In this document: piece after piece, positions 49,824 through 61,100 of the stretch
Numbering within the stretch: position 1 is the first letter of the stretch
How the letters are laid out: every line of letters begins with the position of its first letter
From: Umbilicaria muhlenbergii
Taxonomy: Eukaryota; Ascomycota; Lecanoromycetes; Umbilicariales; Umbilicariaceae
Direction: 5' to 3'
Length of the DNA: 64,000 nt
NCBI GenBank assembly: GCA_000611775.1
Contig: KK106981.1
Coordinates: 2,789,211 to 2,853,210, forward strand
The notes under the pieces: model-generated
What the model was told of the DNA's origin: nothing
Databases searched by the model: none
Seen by the model: the letters and a program-made list of their open reading frames with translations, nothing else
Made by a program: the position numbers and the translations under genes

Positions 49824-50526
49824 ACCATCAATTAGGAGAATTGGTGTATCCGCCCTAAGTCAACACCCCTAGTGTCAGTCCGTCTTCCTAAGTTAGGGTG
49901 GTGTTCAGTAACAGCTGTCTTTGCTGCAGAGTGAGAATAGACTTACATTGTATAGTTGATCTTAATCAACTCACAGAACAGTACCAATGGTGCAGTCAGA
50001 GTTTTGCTGAAGGTGTGAGTTTTATGAACACATTGCAAGACAGTTGGCTGATGAGCCAAGATAATGAACTCAAAATCTATGTGTTATTGAAAGTGAAGTA
50101 CTGTAATGCAGTGTCGTTCAATCACAGATAAGATAGTATGGCCCGAACCACGCCATATGATGCGCCCCCAAAGCCTTCAGTGTGTAATAATTAAAGAGCA
50201 TCATCAATATATGGCCTTGAGTACGCATAACTATAAGATGCGTGGTTGTAGAACGTTGTTAACGCTACATGATCAGCAACAATTCAAGAGCACGGAAAGG
50301 TAACAGTCATGGCTCTCGAACAGCTTTGATATAAAAATCGGTCTCATGAATGCCTGTTGTCAGAGCCAGGCCTGGTAGTGCTGAGTTGCCGTAATGGCAG
50401 AGCCTAACACTGCTCGTATTCTCCCGTTCAACCGGCAAGAATGCCGTCATGAATATCCTCCGTCTAGGATTACGATAGGCCTCCAGGGGGCCTTAGTCGA
50501 CACTTCGAAAAGCTCCCCAGGTTTTA
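49824..50526. other. Intergenic region within the accessory stretch
   Basis: About 700 bp, fairly AT-rich, with the 2EXR-like gene's promoter at its left end. No coding potential recognised. Confidence 0.4.
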
Positions 50527-50680
50527 CTACAATCTGGTGAAACAAACACCACAGGCCAAGTACTTTCGACCGGTCTCGATTGGCTTTGAGTATATGTATA
50601 CTTCTCTGGAGCACAATGCAGATGCATAGATCCGCTCGCGAACTTCGAGATGAATCTTCATGAGAAACGTACAGCGAGAT
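50527..50680 (-). pseudogene. N-terminal fragment of a 2EXR-like gene
   Basis: Minus-strand translation gives IHLEVRERIYASALCSREVY then SKPIETGRKYLA, matching LPLEVRERIYMFALCPGEVY and GKPIETGRKYTA of the intact gene at 48904-49823. Similarity ends abruptly and the frame stops at 50527. The usual Leu-Pro before EVRER has become Ile-His. A truncated copy. Confidence 0.75.
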
Positions 50681-50777
50681 TATGGTCAGCGATGCCTTGC
50701 TTGCTTAAGGATGTAAACGGCCCACAGCCGCGCATTATCCACATGGCAGGGCTAGAAGAGAGTGACTCTAATCTGCC

Positions 50778-51210
50778 TTAAGACAAAATGTTCGGATTGT
50801 TGGTGATTACTTGCTCAATCGCCTCCTGGTCATGTGCTGCCTTGATGACCCGGAGACGTGGAATATTAGCCCCGTACGCTCCAAGCCATTTCGCTGTCGA
50901 TAATGCTAGTGTCGCCCCTGTGCAGCATCCGGTCGGGCACTCGATATTAGTATAGTCGGTAGTAACGTCGGCACTGGTGGGCATAGTAACAATGAAGTCG
51001 TACTTATCGAGCCATATCTGCCGTAACTGATCTGTGTACGTTAGTCTTTTTGTTCTGAGTCTATCGATGCTCCCAAGTTACTTATTGATTGATTAAGGCT
51101 CTCTTGCTGTATCCTGGCCTCGTTGAGATTGGGCGTCCCACAGCTTCGTGTATCTCAGTTTCGTGTGGAGCTAAGACCGAGAAGATAACCTACAACAACA
51201 ATTTCCTTCA
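50778..51210 (-). pseudogene. C-terminal fragment of a 2EXR-like gene
   Basis: From about 51035 down to the stop at 50778 the minus strand reads DQLRQIWLDKYDFIVTMPTS then TNIECPTGCCTGATLALSTA, matching ERLHQIWLEKYDYITSLNTL and TAIECPMGCCTADTLALSTV of the intact gene. An intron-like acceptor (GACTAACG..TACACAG) precedes it, and weaker similarity (FSVLAPHETEIH against FSIAERQDTIH) extends to about 51200. On the minus strand this C-terminal piece lies upstream of the N-terminal piece at 50527-50680, so the two are not one simple gene. Confidence 0.72.
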
Positions 51211-52551
51211 CCAGAATCCTCCGACTGCGCTATGCCCTCCATCATCCCCCACTTCTCTTTCTTTCTTTAAGCGCAGCTTTTGAAAGACGTTCCTCCATCT
51301 CACAAAGCCCATTATACCCTCAGTTAACTGCCGCCAAGACCTCGAGACGCTCTTCTTCGGTCTTCGCCTAACAACGTCGATCTTTCAGTACCACTTCTGG
51401 TATTTAGTCGGTGGCGTGAGGTATAGTGCGACAGTCACGGCCATCCGGTAGCACTTATGCGGGCAGAACACACCAGCGATGCTGTCAATTTTCAAGATGA
51501 TAGTTCGCAGACAAACGTAGCGAACAAATGGTTATAGAAGCACTAAAGCATCCCAGTGTTATCCAGCTACCACGAGGAAGGTGAATGTGTGCAGGGAACA
51601 AAGCAGCCAAATAATTTTTTGCAGACGCCGTTGATTGTTGCAGAGTAGGTAAGATAGGCAATATATAAGCTTGAGTACGTAATGCACGAGGGAAACTGTT
51701 ATAAAACGTTGCTAATGCCGCATACATGGTGGGATTTCAACAGTAGATATCACGTTCAGTGCAATATATGACATGCTGGGAGGCCGTGATGACATGACTT
51801 TGAGCTCAATTAAAGCAATTGTTCCAAAAGAGTATGATGTGGATTTGAAGAGCTTGACGGAGCTACTTGTCGACGAAGGCTTTGATGTACAGCCAGATCT
51901 TTGACCGCGTAAGGTTGAGTCAGAAAGCAAGGGACCATGTATCGGTATTTGTACTAAACATGTTTGATTTTAGCTGGTGAATCAAAGCAAGGTGTTGTCA
52001 GTGGGAGGTGTTGTCTATTGGAGGTATCATGCAGAGTTATAGAGACTTCACCGACCTGTGAATGAAGGGATAATCCAAATCTTCTCGGGTAATGATTGCA
52101 GCACAGGCAACAGCTCACTAAACGCGGCTCCATCATCTGTTACTTTAAGCAATGTGATACCCCAATGCATGGAAGCGTGGATGCGAGATTATCTTGAAGG
52201 CTCGTTCCTACGGGTACTTGGTCGCGTTGCGCGCTGCACATCATGCCCACTGCCGTTCGTAGTGTATGACCGCTCTGGTGTTATCGCCTTGCGCAACTGT
52301 GGTGTGATCTTCCCCCATTTCCTAGGCTGCCGCCTACAATTCCTGAATACTCCGCTCACTCCGACATAACTGGCTGACAACAGCACTGGTGAAGGAATAT
52401 ATTGTAACATAAAGACTGCGGAGAGCTTCCTCGACCCCATAAAACACACACTTGTAAGCTTTGCTAGTGATGGTGATCGCACATCTTCTCGTTCCTTGAT
52501 CCTGCAAACACATCTGTACGAATAGACTAATCCCTGGCGCAGGCGAGACAG
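51211..52551. other. Non-coding or decayed stretch
   Basis: About 1.3 kb. One plus-strand frame ending at 51904 (DITFSAIYDMLGGRDDM ... TELLVDEGFDVQPDL) looks protein-like for about 60 codons but has no ATG at its beginning and could be the last exon or remnant of an unknown gene. Other frames here appear random. Confidence 0.35.
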
Positions 52552-52659
52552 TCATACGCTCACACAACTCCCTGAAGTGCGGACGCTTTGCACATCACCA
52601 ATCGAGAATCCTCTAGCTCCGGCAACGGACAAATCATGCACTTGGCCTCTCGAAGTGCT

Positions 52660-52856
52660 GCTTTGGTTGTGCTGGACTTTCCCGTCGGGGAATCTGTGAC
52701 ATGATCCTTTGTTGAAGAGCGCTAGGCCAGCGGCTGTGCTCTTGCCCCAGTGGATAAAGTCTCCTTCGACATTGCTAGTGAGCTTCGGGGCAGCGGCCCC
52801 GCTCATGCTAGACTCTCCATTCGTAGAATCTGTGACATGATCCTTGTTGAAGTGGC
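52660..52856. repeat. Imperfect duplication with about 140-bp period
   Basis: GAATCTGTGACATGATCCTT and the following TGTTGAAG occur near 52690 and again near 52830, each preceded by a GCT(G/A)GACT-type block. The spacing of about 140 bp is not a multiple of three, so the copies fall in different frames. Confidence 0.7.
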
Positions 52857-53175
52857 GATCGGAGTACCAGAGAGCTCCTCGGCGGATGCCGTGGATTTGT
52901 CGGATTTCTGATTTGTGACCGGTCCCTTTTTCGAACCAGCAATTCGGTGAAACAGATGTCAGTAATGGGGTTTCGATCAATGGTGAAGGTGGTTTCTCTA
53001 GGTGAGCTGACCACATTGTAGGAGATAGAGTCTAATGGTTCTACTCCCACGGGCATCCCTGCCATTCCCTGACTCCCCATGGCCTTGGCGGAGTTCCTGG
53101 TTGATAAAGTTTTGATCAATTTCGGCCGGGTCCAAAGTTCTTTGTAACAGCTGTTCAAAGCTATTATGTGGCGAG

Positions 53176-53595
53176 TCACGCTTCTGCTGTAGTGATTACT
53201 CGCTCCATTTCGAGCCACTCGGCAGAATTGTAGGTGGGAAGCAGATCGTGAAGCTCAGTCGAGTGCCCAGAAGTGTTCCTCTGAGAAGTGGAAACACTGC
53301 TTCGGGTGTTCTCGGAAGTAGGCTTGGGTTGCCGCCGCTCTGCTGCGTTTGGTGAACAGCTTGAGCCCGTGTTCAGGTATGACCAGACAAGGAGCCCTGT
53401 AGTCCGAATAATCCTCACAGCGAGTGCTGAAGCTACCCCAGAAAGCCTCCAGATGTGCCTCCGATAAGCAATATTGAATTTCCTTATCTTGATCACTGCC
53501 TTGTAGGTAATACTCTTTTTCTGAAGCCTTGGCGACAGCTTCTGCAAAACTCCGTGGGTGATGTGCAGGATGTCATTGAGGCAGCCGGCTTTCAT
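53176..53595 (-). CDS. Hypothetical protein, weakly supported
   Basis: ATG-started frame of 139 codons (MKAGCLNDILHITHGVLQKL ...). The first about 75 residues look structured and basic; the remainder is Ser/Thr-rich. Overlapping minus-strand frames continue down to 52552 and might be later exons, but I cannot find a consistent splice path, and the 140-bp duplication there breaks the frame. No family recognised. Confidence 0.28.
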   Translation of the reverse strand: MKAGCLNDILHITHGVLQKLSPRLQKKSITYKAVIKIRKFNIAYRRHIWRLSGVASALAVRIIRTTGLLVWSYLNTGSSCSPNAAERRQPKPTSENTRSSVSTSQRNTSGHSTELHDLLPTYNSAEWLEMERVITTAEA

Positions 53596-54252
53596 AGGAT
53601 TTGTGGGCCCGTCTACATCCACAAAATATCAATGAAATATACCATCTAGAAAGATGTTTGTTTCCTCCGGCAAAGAAGGGATCAGTGCAGTATAGCTAAG
53701 ACAGATCGGGGAATGAGAGGGTGAACGAACGGCCGTATCTGCCAGCAAGTGATGCTGCTGTAGAAGGTAATCAAAGCCAGGAGAAGGCAGACATAAGACA
53801 TGTAACAGACAGGAAAGAAGAATACAGAGTGTATTTATGCAATGGAAAGAAACAGAAGGAAGAGCAGAGTGGTGGGACGTTAAAAAGAGGAGTATGACTT
53901 CTCTCACAGGCGCTAAAGACCATCTTCACCGCCGCGTTCACGCAAACAAGAGCATAATGTATGTGACAGCTTCACAGAGCAGTGAAGAAAACGAACTCAC
54001 GGCACGGCGTGACTGGTATTGGCAGAGTGTTTGCTTTGCTCTATTTCGCTGAAACCGGGTAAGATGGGGGTATGTGATCTATCTGGTGACTGAAAGTATC
54101 GGTTACATGCTTGCTTTTGTGCCTTTCTACTATAAACACGCTATGCATCTTCCTCCAACAGACCTACAAAGTCAGCAGCACAAGTCAACTTGGCGGATTA
54201 TATGTGTGTTTATGAACCCGATACCGTACGCCCCATAGATCCCGTGTCCCTT
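53596..54252. other. Intergenic region at the end of the accessory stretch
   Basis: About 650 bp including the 3' flank of CSE1. No supported gene. Confidence 0.4.
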
Positions 54253-57200
54253 TCAATTGTGCATGTACGATAGTAAGACCTCACGAGCATCTGGCGACAG
54301 CCGCTCCTGTACATATCCAGCAATCTGTCCCTTGTGCCTTGAATCTGCTGCTTTGAGATATTCTCCGACCCACCTCTTGACATCTGTGACTTCAGGCCAT
54401 TGGTCTCTTGCCGGTTTCTTAATAGTCGTAAGTTGTGTGAATCCAACGCCGAAGCTCATGTCATCAACATCGTGGTCCAAGATAAGCTCGTCTGTAGCCG
54501 CTGGGACCGGTGGATTCTCGAGTAGCTTGAGTAGAGCTTCGCAAGTGTAGCCCCATCCCTTCTTGTACTTCTCTGCAAAAGCAGAAGAGTCCGCCAATGT
54601 CTTGGTCAAGGATATAACGGCAGTCTTTCGGTCCAATGGGCGGGCTAGCTTCTGCGTATCCGGTAGTATAATGGTGAGGTAGAGAGGGACGAAGACGCTT
54701 GGTAAGTATAATCAGTGTACTATTCCAACCGAGCTTAGTAGGATGGTATATACCCTGATTGTATCTGATCCACGATGTTGATGAAAAAGTCGGCTCCGAG
54801 GCCAGCATCGTCCTTTGCACTCATGAAATGGTAGAATCGGACAAATCTTAGCGTAAATGTTTCCGTCTTGGAATTCTGGAGTCTGGTAAGCAGCATCTGC
54901 AGGATCGGTACATAGTATTTTTCAAGAGTAGTTCTGATCAACGAGATTAGATAACATGGCATTTTCGCAATGCAGCCACGAATAACTCACGGTGGAAAGT
55001 TGGAGATAATGCATTCAAGGAGCTCAAACGCATAGATCTCGTTTGTTCTGTTTGAAACCAGCTGCTGGAATATGCCCAGTATTGGTTCGAGCTGGTTATT
55101 CTTTATGATATCTGTTGCCCCCCGTGGTATAATCGACGTTAATAAGCGGACGAGAGCAGGAACATTGCCCTTTAAGACCCAGACTTCGACTGCCAGAATG
55201 GGCGAAATGAGGGACTGGTAGTATTCAGATAGCGAGGCGGATGGGTTAGCTTCCAGTAAGGCCGCGAAGAGCTGGAAAACATAAGGCGTGAACTCTGGTG
55301 TCAAATTAGTTGTAATCCATAAACGGCTGCGTGATCACCATACCGGAAACTTCGTTCTGAAGTATTCCCGCAAAGGGAGGGTATAAGCTGGTCTCCAGCT
55401 TTTCCGGCTGAGAAGGTGCGACAAATCTGTTATGTTCAGTGACATCCTTGGTAGATGGTAGATACAGACTCACCTAATGAATGCCCCTAGTGCTTCGAAA
55501 TGGTAATAATAGAAACGTGGGTTGCTGGGGTTGGCGCTGATGAGCTGGGTGATAGTGACGAAATGAGTAAGGACGTTGTCAGTGTATGGCATCACATCAT
55601 CTCTAATGACAATGAGAACCCGCATAACACATCTCATGAGGAACTCGTTTTCTTGGATCTTCTCGGGCACAGGGTCTTTTTCTATCAAGTGAAAGAGGTG
55701 TTCAAGGAGGTCCTTGGAAAGTGATGCAACATCGCTCTGGTCGACGATCGGTCGACGACTGTCATTAGCGAGAGCTAAAACGCGCTCAATGGCGATCGCT
55801 GCGTACGAGTACACGACGTAACTCGACGAGCCTAGGTGCTTTACCAACAAGGGGAAGGCATCACGCCATTGCTCTCTTGACATCTGGCTCCTGAAAGTAT
55901 ACAGGTACTTGATCGCATCGACCTTTAAAATCGGCTCAACTTCTGAATCGGTTATTAGATCGTTGGCGATGTTTGACTGGAAGAAATCGATAAGATTAAC
56001 ATATTCGTTGGTACTCTTGACGCCTTGACTAGCGGTGACGATGCCCTTGGCGGCGATTGAAGAGTAGAGAAAGACCGCCGTATCTTTGGATTTCCAATTA
56101 GAAGTTGGATTCTTGTTGTAGTCCGCTAAGTAATGGTCGACGTATTTCAGTACAACATCAGTCACCGTCTTCTCGAATTGCTCCATCAACTGTTTTAGGA
56201 AGTTCGTGGCAGCCCTCCGTCGGGTGTCGCTATCTGAGCCTTCCAGGTCTCTTCGGATGAACTCAATCGGCTCATCCTCGAACATCTCGATATCGGAGTC
56301 CCGTAGACTTAGATTTGGTAGGATGACCTTTTCGACGACGTGACCAAGGGTTGATTCGTCATTAAACCCTTGTGCATGCTGCTGGATCTTCGTCACTGAT
56401 GTCAAAAATTGTAAAGCTCGGCTTGTTAGTATGTCGTACTTCGTCTCCGGCCCAATGGTAGTGAGAAGGTGCCAGGAGCTGCTGATGAATTGTCCAACAT
56501 GCGCACCAAATGCGTCCTCGTACTTCTGCACATACAGCACCAAAACCTCGAATATGCCCGCTTTAACAAACTCCAGGGGGCCAGCTTCCGACTCATCGTC
56601 CGTGTGCAACAGTGGATTGTCGTATGTGAGGTATTTATGAAGTAGCGAGGTGATAGCTGGAAGATTGTCTTCGAAAATGGGAGGGAGGTCCTGGGAGGAG
56701 AGGTCGTAGAAGAGCTTCATTATCAGATGCAGAGTACCGAACTCCTGCTGTAACTTCATCTGATTGGATTGGTTGCTCTCAATAAGGCTGTCGGTGCTCT
56801 AAGGTTGACAGAGTTAGCTTCTTAACCAAGGTACAGGTTTCTGCGCCTTACTTCGAGAAGAGAGAGGAAGGGGTTGCCGAACTTGCTCAGCACGTGGTTG
56901 ATCTCTGTATATAGTTCGTCCGAACGATAAAGTGGACGCCATCGCTTGAAGATCGAATGGGCAACTTGAAGAACGCCGTTGTTTGTCACGGGCGAGTCAG
57001 GCGTCAGGCGGGCAATGAGGTCCTGCTCCAACATCAGTCTTCAAGATCGGCGAAACTTCCGAGTGAGAGAGGAGACTTACATCCACGAGGGTATCCCATC
57101 GCTCCCAGAAGTCGCTGTCAGCTATGACGCCGATCGCCTCACCAAGTTGTGACTGGATACTTGGGGGCACGGAAATCATGAGCCCAATAAGCTCATGTTT

Positions 57201-57582
57201 GATAGCAGCCACCTCGTTCTGCGGTAATTTGTAGTTGCCCTCTTCATCCTAAAGGTATGCAATCAGTAAAGCGACGTGATAGCCCGCGAGTCTGGTCGGC
57301 GCATACCGTCCAATTTCGCTTTATGAAATTCTTGAAGTACAAAGCGCTAGCAAGCCGGACCTGCTTTGCAAATGCCTCGGTTGCAACGATCTGAAGTAAG
57401 CACAGCGAGAAGCCAGGCTTTGTCTCCTCCTGCTGCATGGCACGCTCCGCTAAGACGATCATCAGCTTAGAAGCTCAACGTGAACGCCCTAGCAGGCATG
57501 GCTGTTGCTTACCCTGCTTCAATTTGCTTGGATCGAGGCCCGCCTCGAGTAGCTGAGCTACCCTTTGCAAGTCTTGAGCCAT
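54253..57582 (-). CDS. CSE1: Exportin-2 / importin-alpha re-exporter Cse1
   Basis: Nine exons on the minus strand: 57582-57513, 57449-57307, 57248-57081, 57022-56852, 56798-55474, 55426-55344, 55294-54991, 54933-54754 and 54697-54253. They sum to 2889 nt, a 962-residue protein, the normal length for the family. The start MAQDLQRVAQLLEAGLDPSK leads into the importin-beta N-terminal domain (LASALYFKNFIKRNWTDEEG). The Cse1 HEAT-repeat region includes LHLIMKLFYDLSSQDLPPIF and EYVNLIDFFQSNIANDLI, and the C-terminal CAS part includes PRFYYYHFEALGAFIRF and LRFVRFYHFMSAKDDAGLGA. Cse1 with Ran-GTP carries importin-alpha from nucleus to cytoplasm. Essential in yeast. It is divergent from TSC2. Confidence 0.95.
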
Positions 57583-58199
57583 GTCGGAAGGACTCACACG
57601 AAGATGAGCATGGACGACGTGAGCTTGACCAGTGGAGCCAGTATTTGTTGTTTTCCAGTAGAAAGCGTGAAAGCTTGTCCTAAGCCCGTTTGCTTCGGCG
57701 AAATCGGGCAAACGTTGTTCCTAGCGGCGGCAGCTACGCGGGAGCTTAAATAGACGGTTGGTGTAGAAGGCTGAGGAGGCTATCGTAGCGCAGGCCTTTC
57801 ATGCATCCTTTTCTTCCCCGATCTTCAAATCCCTCTGGTGCAGAGCATCGACATACAACATGAGGACACTATAGCTACTATACAAACGTGACCCAGTCAC
57901 CAGTACTCCAGCCGAGAGCCCAACAGAGCTCCATGTTCCTGAAATACAGCTTAGATCTCGCTATCTATATTGCGGGGCCGCCCATCGCCCCTATGGTTAA
58001 GGAAGGCTTTACTGTAAGTAGTTGATTAGTTGGACAATGCTGTGATCCTTTTTCGAAATCGTCTCTCTCTTGTACGGATCGTCTGCTCGTTTGACCCCCG
58101 CTAGCTCCGTATGCTATGCATTGACCGCCCAAGAGCTCGCTTTCAAGTTTGCAAACTACCCCAATCGCCTTCTAACCTGTCCTTCCACTGCTGACTGCC
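57583..58199. promoter_or_regulatory. Divergent promoter region CSE1 / TSC2
   Basis: About 620 bp. The CSE1-side frame stays open without stop to 57711, but its extra N-terminus is unlike the family, so the 57582 start is kept. No TATA box or repeat stands out. Confidence 0.45.
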
Positions 58200-61100
58200 A
58201 TGTTTCACCATCTAGGCCGCACCATTAAGAAAAAGGCCCAGGGCATCAAGCATAAGATCGTGGGAAGACGCCGCAACCAGGGGAAGCTAAAGGATAGGCG
58301 CAGTGCCGACGACAAGCTCAAGACAAAGCGCCGCAGCAAAGCTTGGCTTAAGAAGAAGTTCACGAGATTCACCTCGAAGTCTATGAGTTCATCCGCTCAG
58401 GATGCACCCGACACGCCTCATACCGGCGTTTCGAGTTCGAGCTTGACAGATAGAGTCAGAGGACAGGCAGCCGCAAACACACCATCAACACACACACCCT
58501 TGCGGCGAAGACAGAGTCGAGGCGAAGGACCAAGTAGAGCTGGCGATCCTCGTGTCTCAAACCGTCTGGAGAGCAATTTTCGGAGACGGTCCGATCCCGA
58601 GCAGGCCTTTAAAGAGACATATCTTCGGGAACTCCAGACCCCACGGCCGTTAACAGAGAGGATTCAGGCAGCGAGGGCAGCATGTCGAGAGATACAGATA
58701 TATTCCGTGGAGACTCTGATAGAGATTTGGAATGCAGCGGAAGACCTAATAGCAGCAGACTCACCTGTGGAAGCTCGGAAGGCTGGATTTGAACTACTGG
58801 TAGCTTCCGCCGGGCATTCAGGATTTGATGCTCAGGAGCGAGTCAAGTTTTTCGATGCCATCACCGCGTCATTCGATCCGGGTGAGGCTGTATTTCGGTT
58901 GAGAGCTTTGACGAATCTTACCCGCAATGGCCGTAATACCTATCCCTTTGAATCCCGGCTGGCAGCAACTCTCAATACCTGGCTCCGCGATACATTTAAT
59001 GCTATTGTTCCTGTACGCGCCGCGGCCAAGTCGAAGTCTCCACCGCGAGCGACAGGTCAACCACGCTCAGAGGAGGGCCTTCGTCCTCTTCCTGGAGCCG
59101 TCACTCAAATAGAGGAGGGCCTTACTCTTCTTTTTAGACTCGTCACTCAAGTGATTACCCATAGCCAAGAAACCTTTCAAGGCGATCAGCAGGCTATCAT
59201 GGTTGATCGAGCTCTTTGGATATGCAGGAGAACAACAGAACAGGCCGATATTGAGAAAGGAGTCAACCTCATCGAGGCTATGAGAGAATTTTCGCACCTA
59301 CCTGAGTCCTGCTTCGAGGCCTACATTGAAACTCTCTGCGCTATTTCCTGCACCGTTCAGACTGTTGGTCCAGAAACTAGGCAGATCCTCCTCCGTCTGC
59401 TAAAGTCTGAAGATGGACCGCGGACGGTAGATTCGCTGTTGAGGATACTATTAGAAAGTCCTCCTGACAAACCCTCCAATACAATTCGCGGAGCATTGGC
59501 CATGGTCAAATATCTTGTTATGCGCAACGGCACCGGCAACTATCCCGTTATACATTTCATACCACTGGTCGATGCTTTGTCAAAGGTCCCTTCAGATTTC
59601 AGTAGTCGTCTTGCGTTAGAATGCCTACAAACGATTCGGTTTATACTTAACGACGAGGTCATTGTTGACACCATTTTGCACGAAGACTGGACGGTACTTT
59701 TCTCGATTATTGAACGAATTGCTCTGAAGTCATTGCCGGAAGAAGACAGCGACGCTCAGAGCTCAATCCATTCACTCGCCTTCGCCACTGAACTAAACGC
59801 AAGGCAGAAGAGGCTTAAGGTGGTCAAGAAGCTTGACAACGAAGACGCATCACGCGAACTAGTACACATTGCCAAGGTTCTCGATTCGCTCTGGCATAGG
59901 CTCGACGCCCCTAAGCGGTCTTTGGCTGTGTATCTCACTTGGATCATGGACAATGAATTAGATACTACTGCTTTCGAACACCTGTTAGAATTGGTTGCCG
60001 ATCAGGGCGCCTGTTTCCCTCCGGCCGAGGAATGGGCGGCCAGCTTCCGAATCGTTCTGGATTCGTATTTTTTGGATCCCAAGAAGCCATCCCCGACACG
60101 CTGTCGGGTATTGGAGATGGCCAAAGAGATCCACAAGACCGTGAATAACCACAGTGACCAGAGAGATTACACCGACACGATCCTATTTCTTTTGGACCAG
60201 TTGAAGGAGGAGAGATCTTTGCCTGTCATCAATAGCTTTGCTGACCTCCTCAGTACATGCACGGCTGAATTTGATGACGCTTCCTTCCGCGAGATTGTTA
60301 CTTTCCTTCAAACCATGGTCGCTGTGAAAGAGGAAACAAGTTCCGCTGCTTCGATCGACTACAGACCTACGTCGGGCTCGGATTCTACAAACAACAACAC
60401 CGCGACGTGCTTAGTACGACTCTTCCTCCGGTGTCTTGAATCATCTGCCGAGAAGACCAAAATGGTGCACGAAGCCTTGATGATGATCGCCTCATCGCAG
60501 GAAATACCTACCAGTCCCAGGCTGGCGGCTATGAAGCTGCTCACTAGAATACGATGCGATTCGGATTCCGCAGTCATCGTAACTGATGTTCCTGACTCCC
60601 AAGGTTTGGCATTCGCACTTGGAAGAGTCGAGACCTCGATCATCGCACACGGATCCGAACAGTCGCTTCTCTATCGAACGTCCTTTGTCGAGGAGTCCCA
60701 AAGTGGCCGAATTGGTCGGAGCACCTCGGTAAATCGCTCGAACCCGAATACATCAAGGTCAGGTACCAGGTCAGCAAGTGGACTTGATGCAGCCGCAAGG
60801 GCAACGCATCCGCTCTGGATATACCCAGAAACCAAGGGCCTACCGGAAGATTCCCCACGTAGACCAAGTCCTGTCGTTCGGATATACACGAACGGCCCAA
60901 GAGAGGAGCCCACATTGAAGCTCAGTATTTGGTTGGAGAATATGATCGGTATCCTGCAGCAAGGCAAAGACTGGGAGATTCAAAGTTACGTCTTGGTTCA
61001 TCTTCCATCTCAGCTCAGTAATCCTTCACTATTTGCTGGTGCGCTACCTTCCATCAAAATGCTGCGCAACGTGGTATGCGAGCAACTGAAGAACGGAAGC

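Noticed and set aside
52058-52482. Overlapping frames on both strands
   Set aside because: Neither has family features; the antiparallel frames are equally long, as expected by chance.
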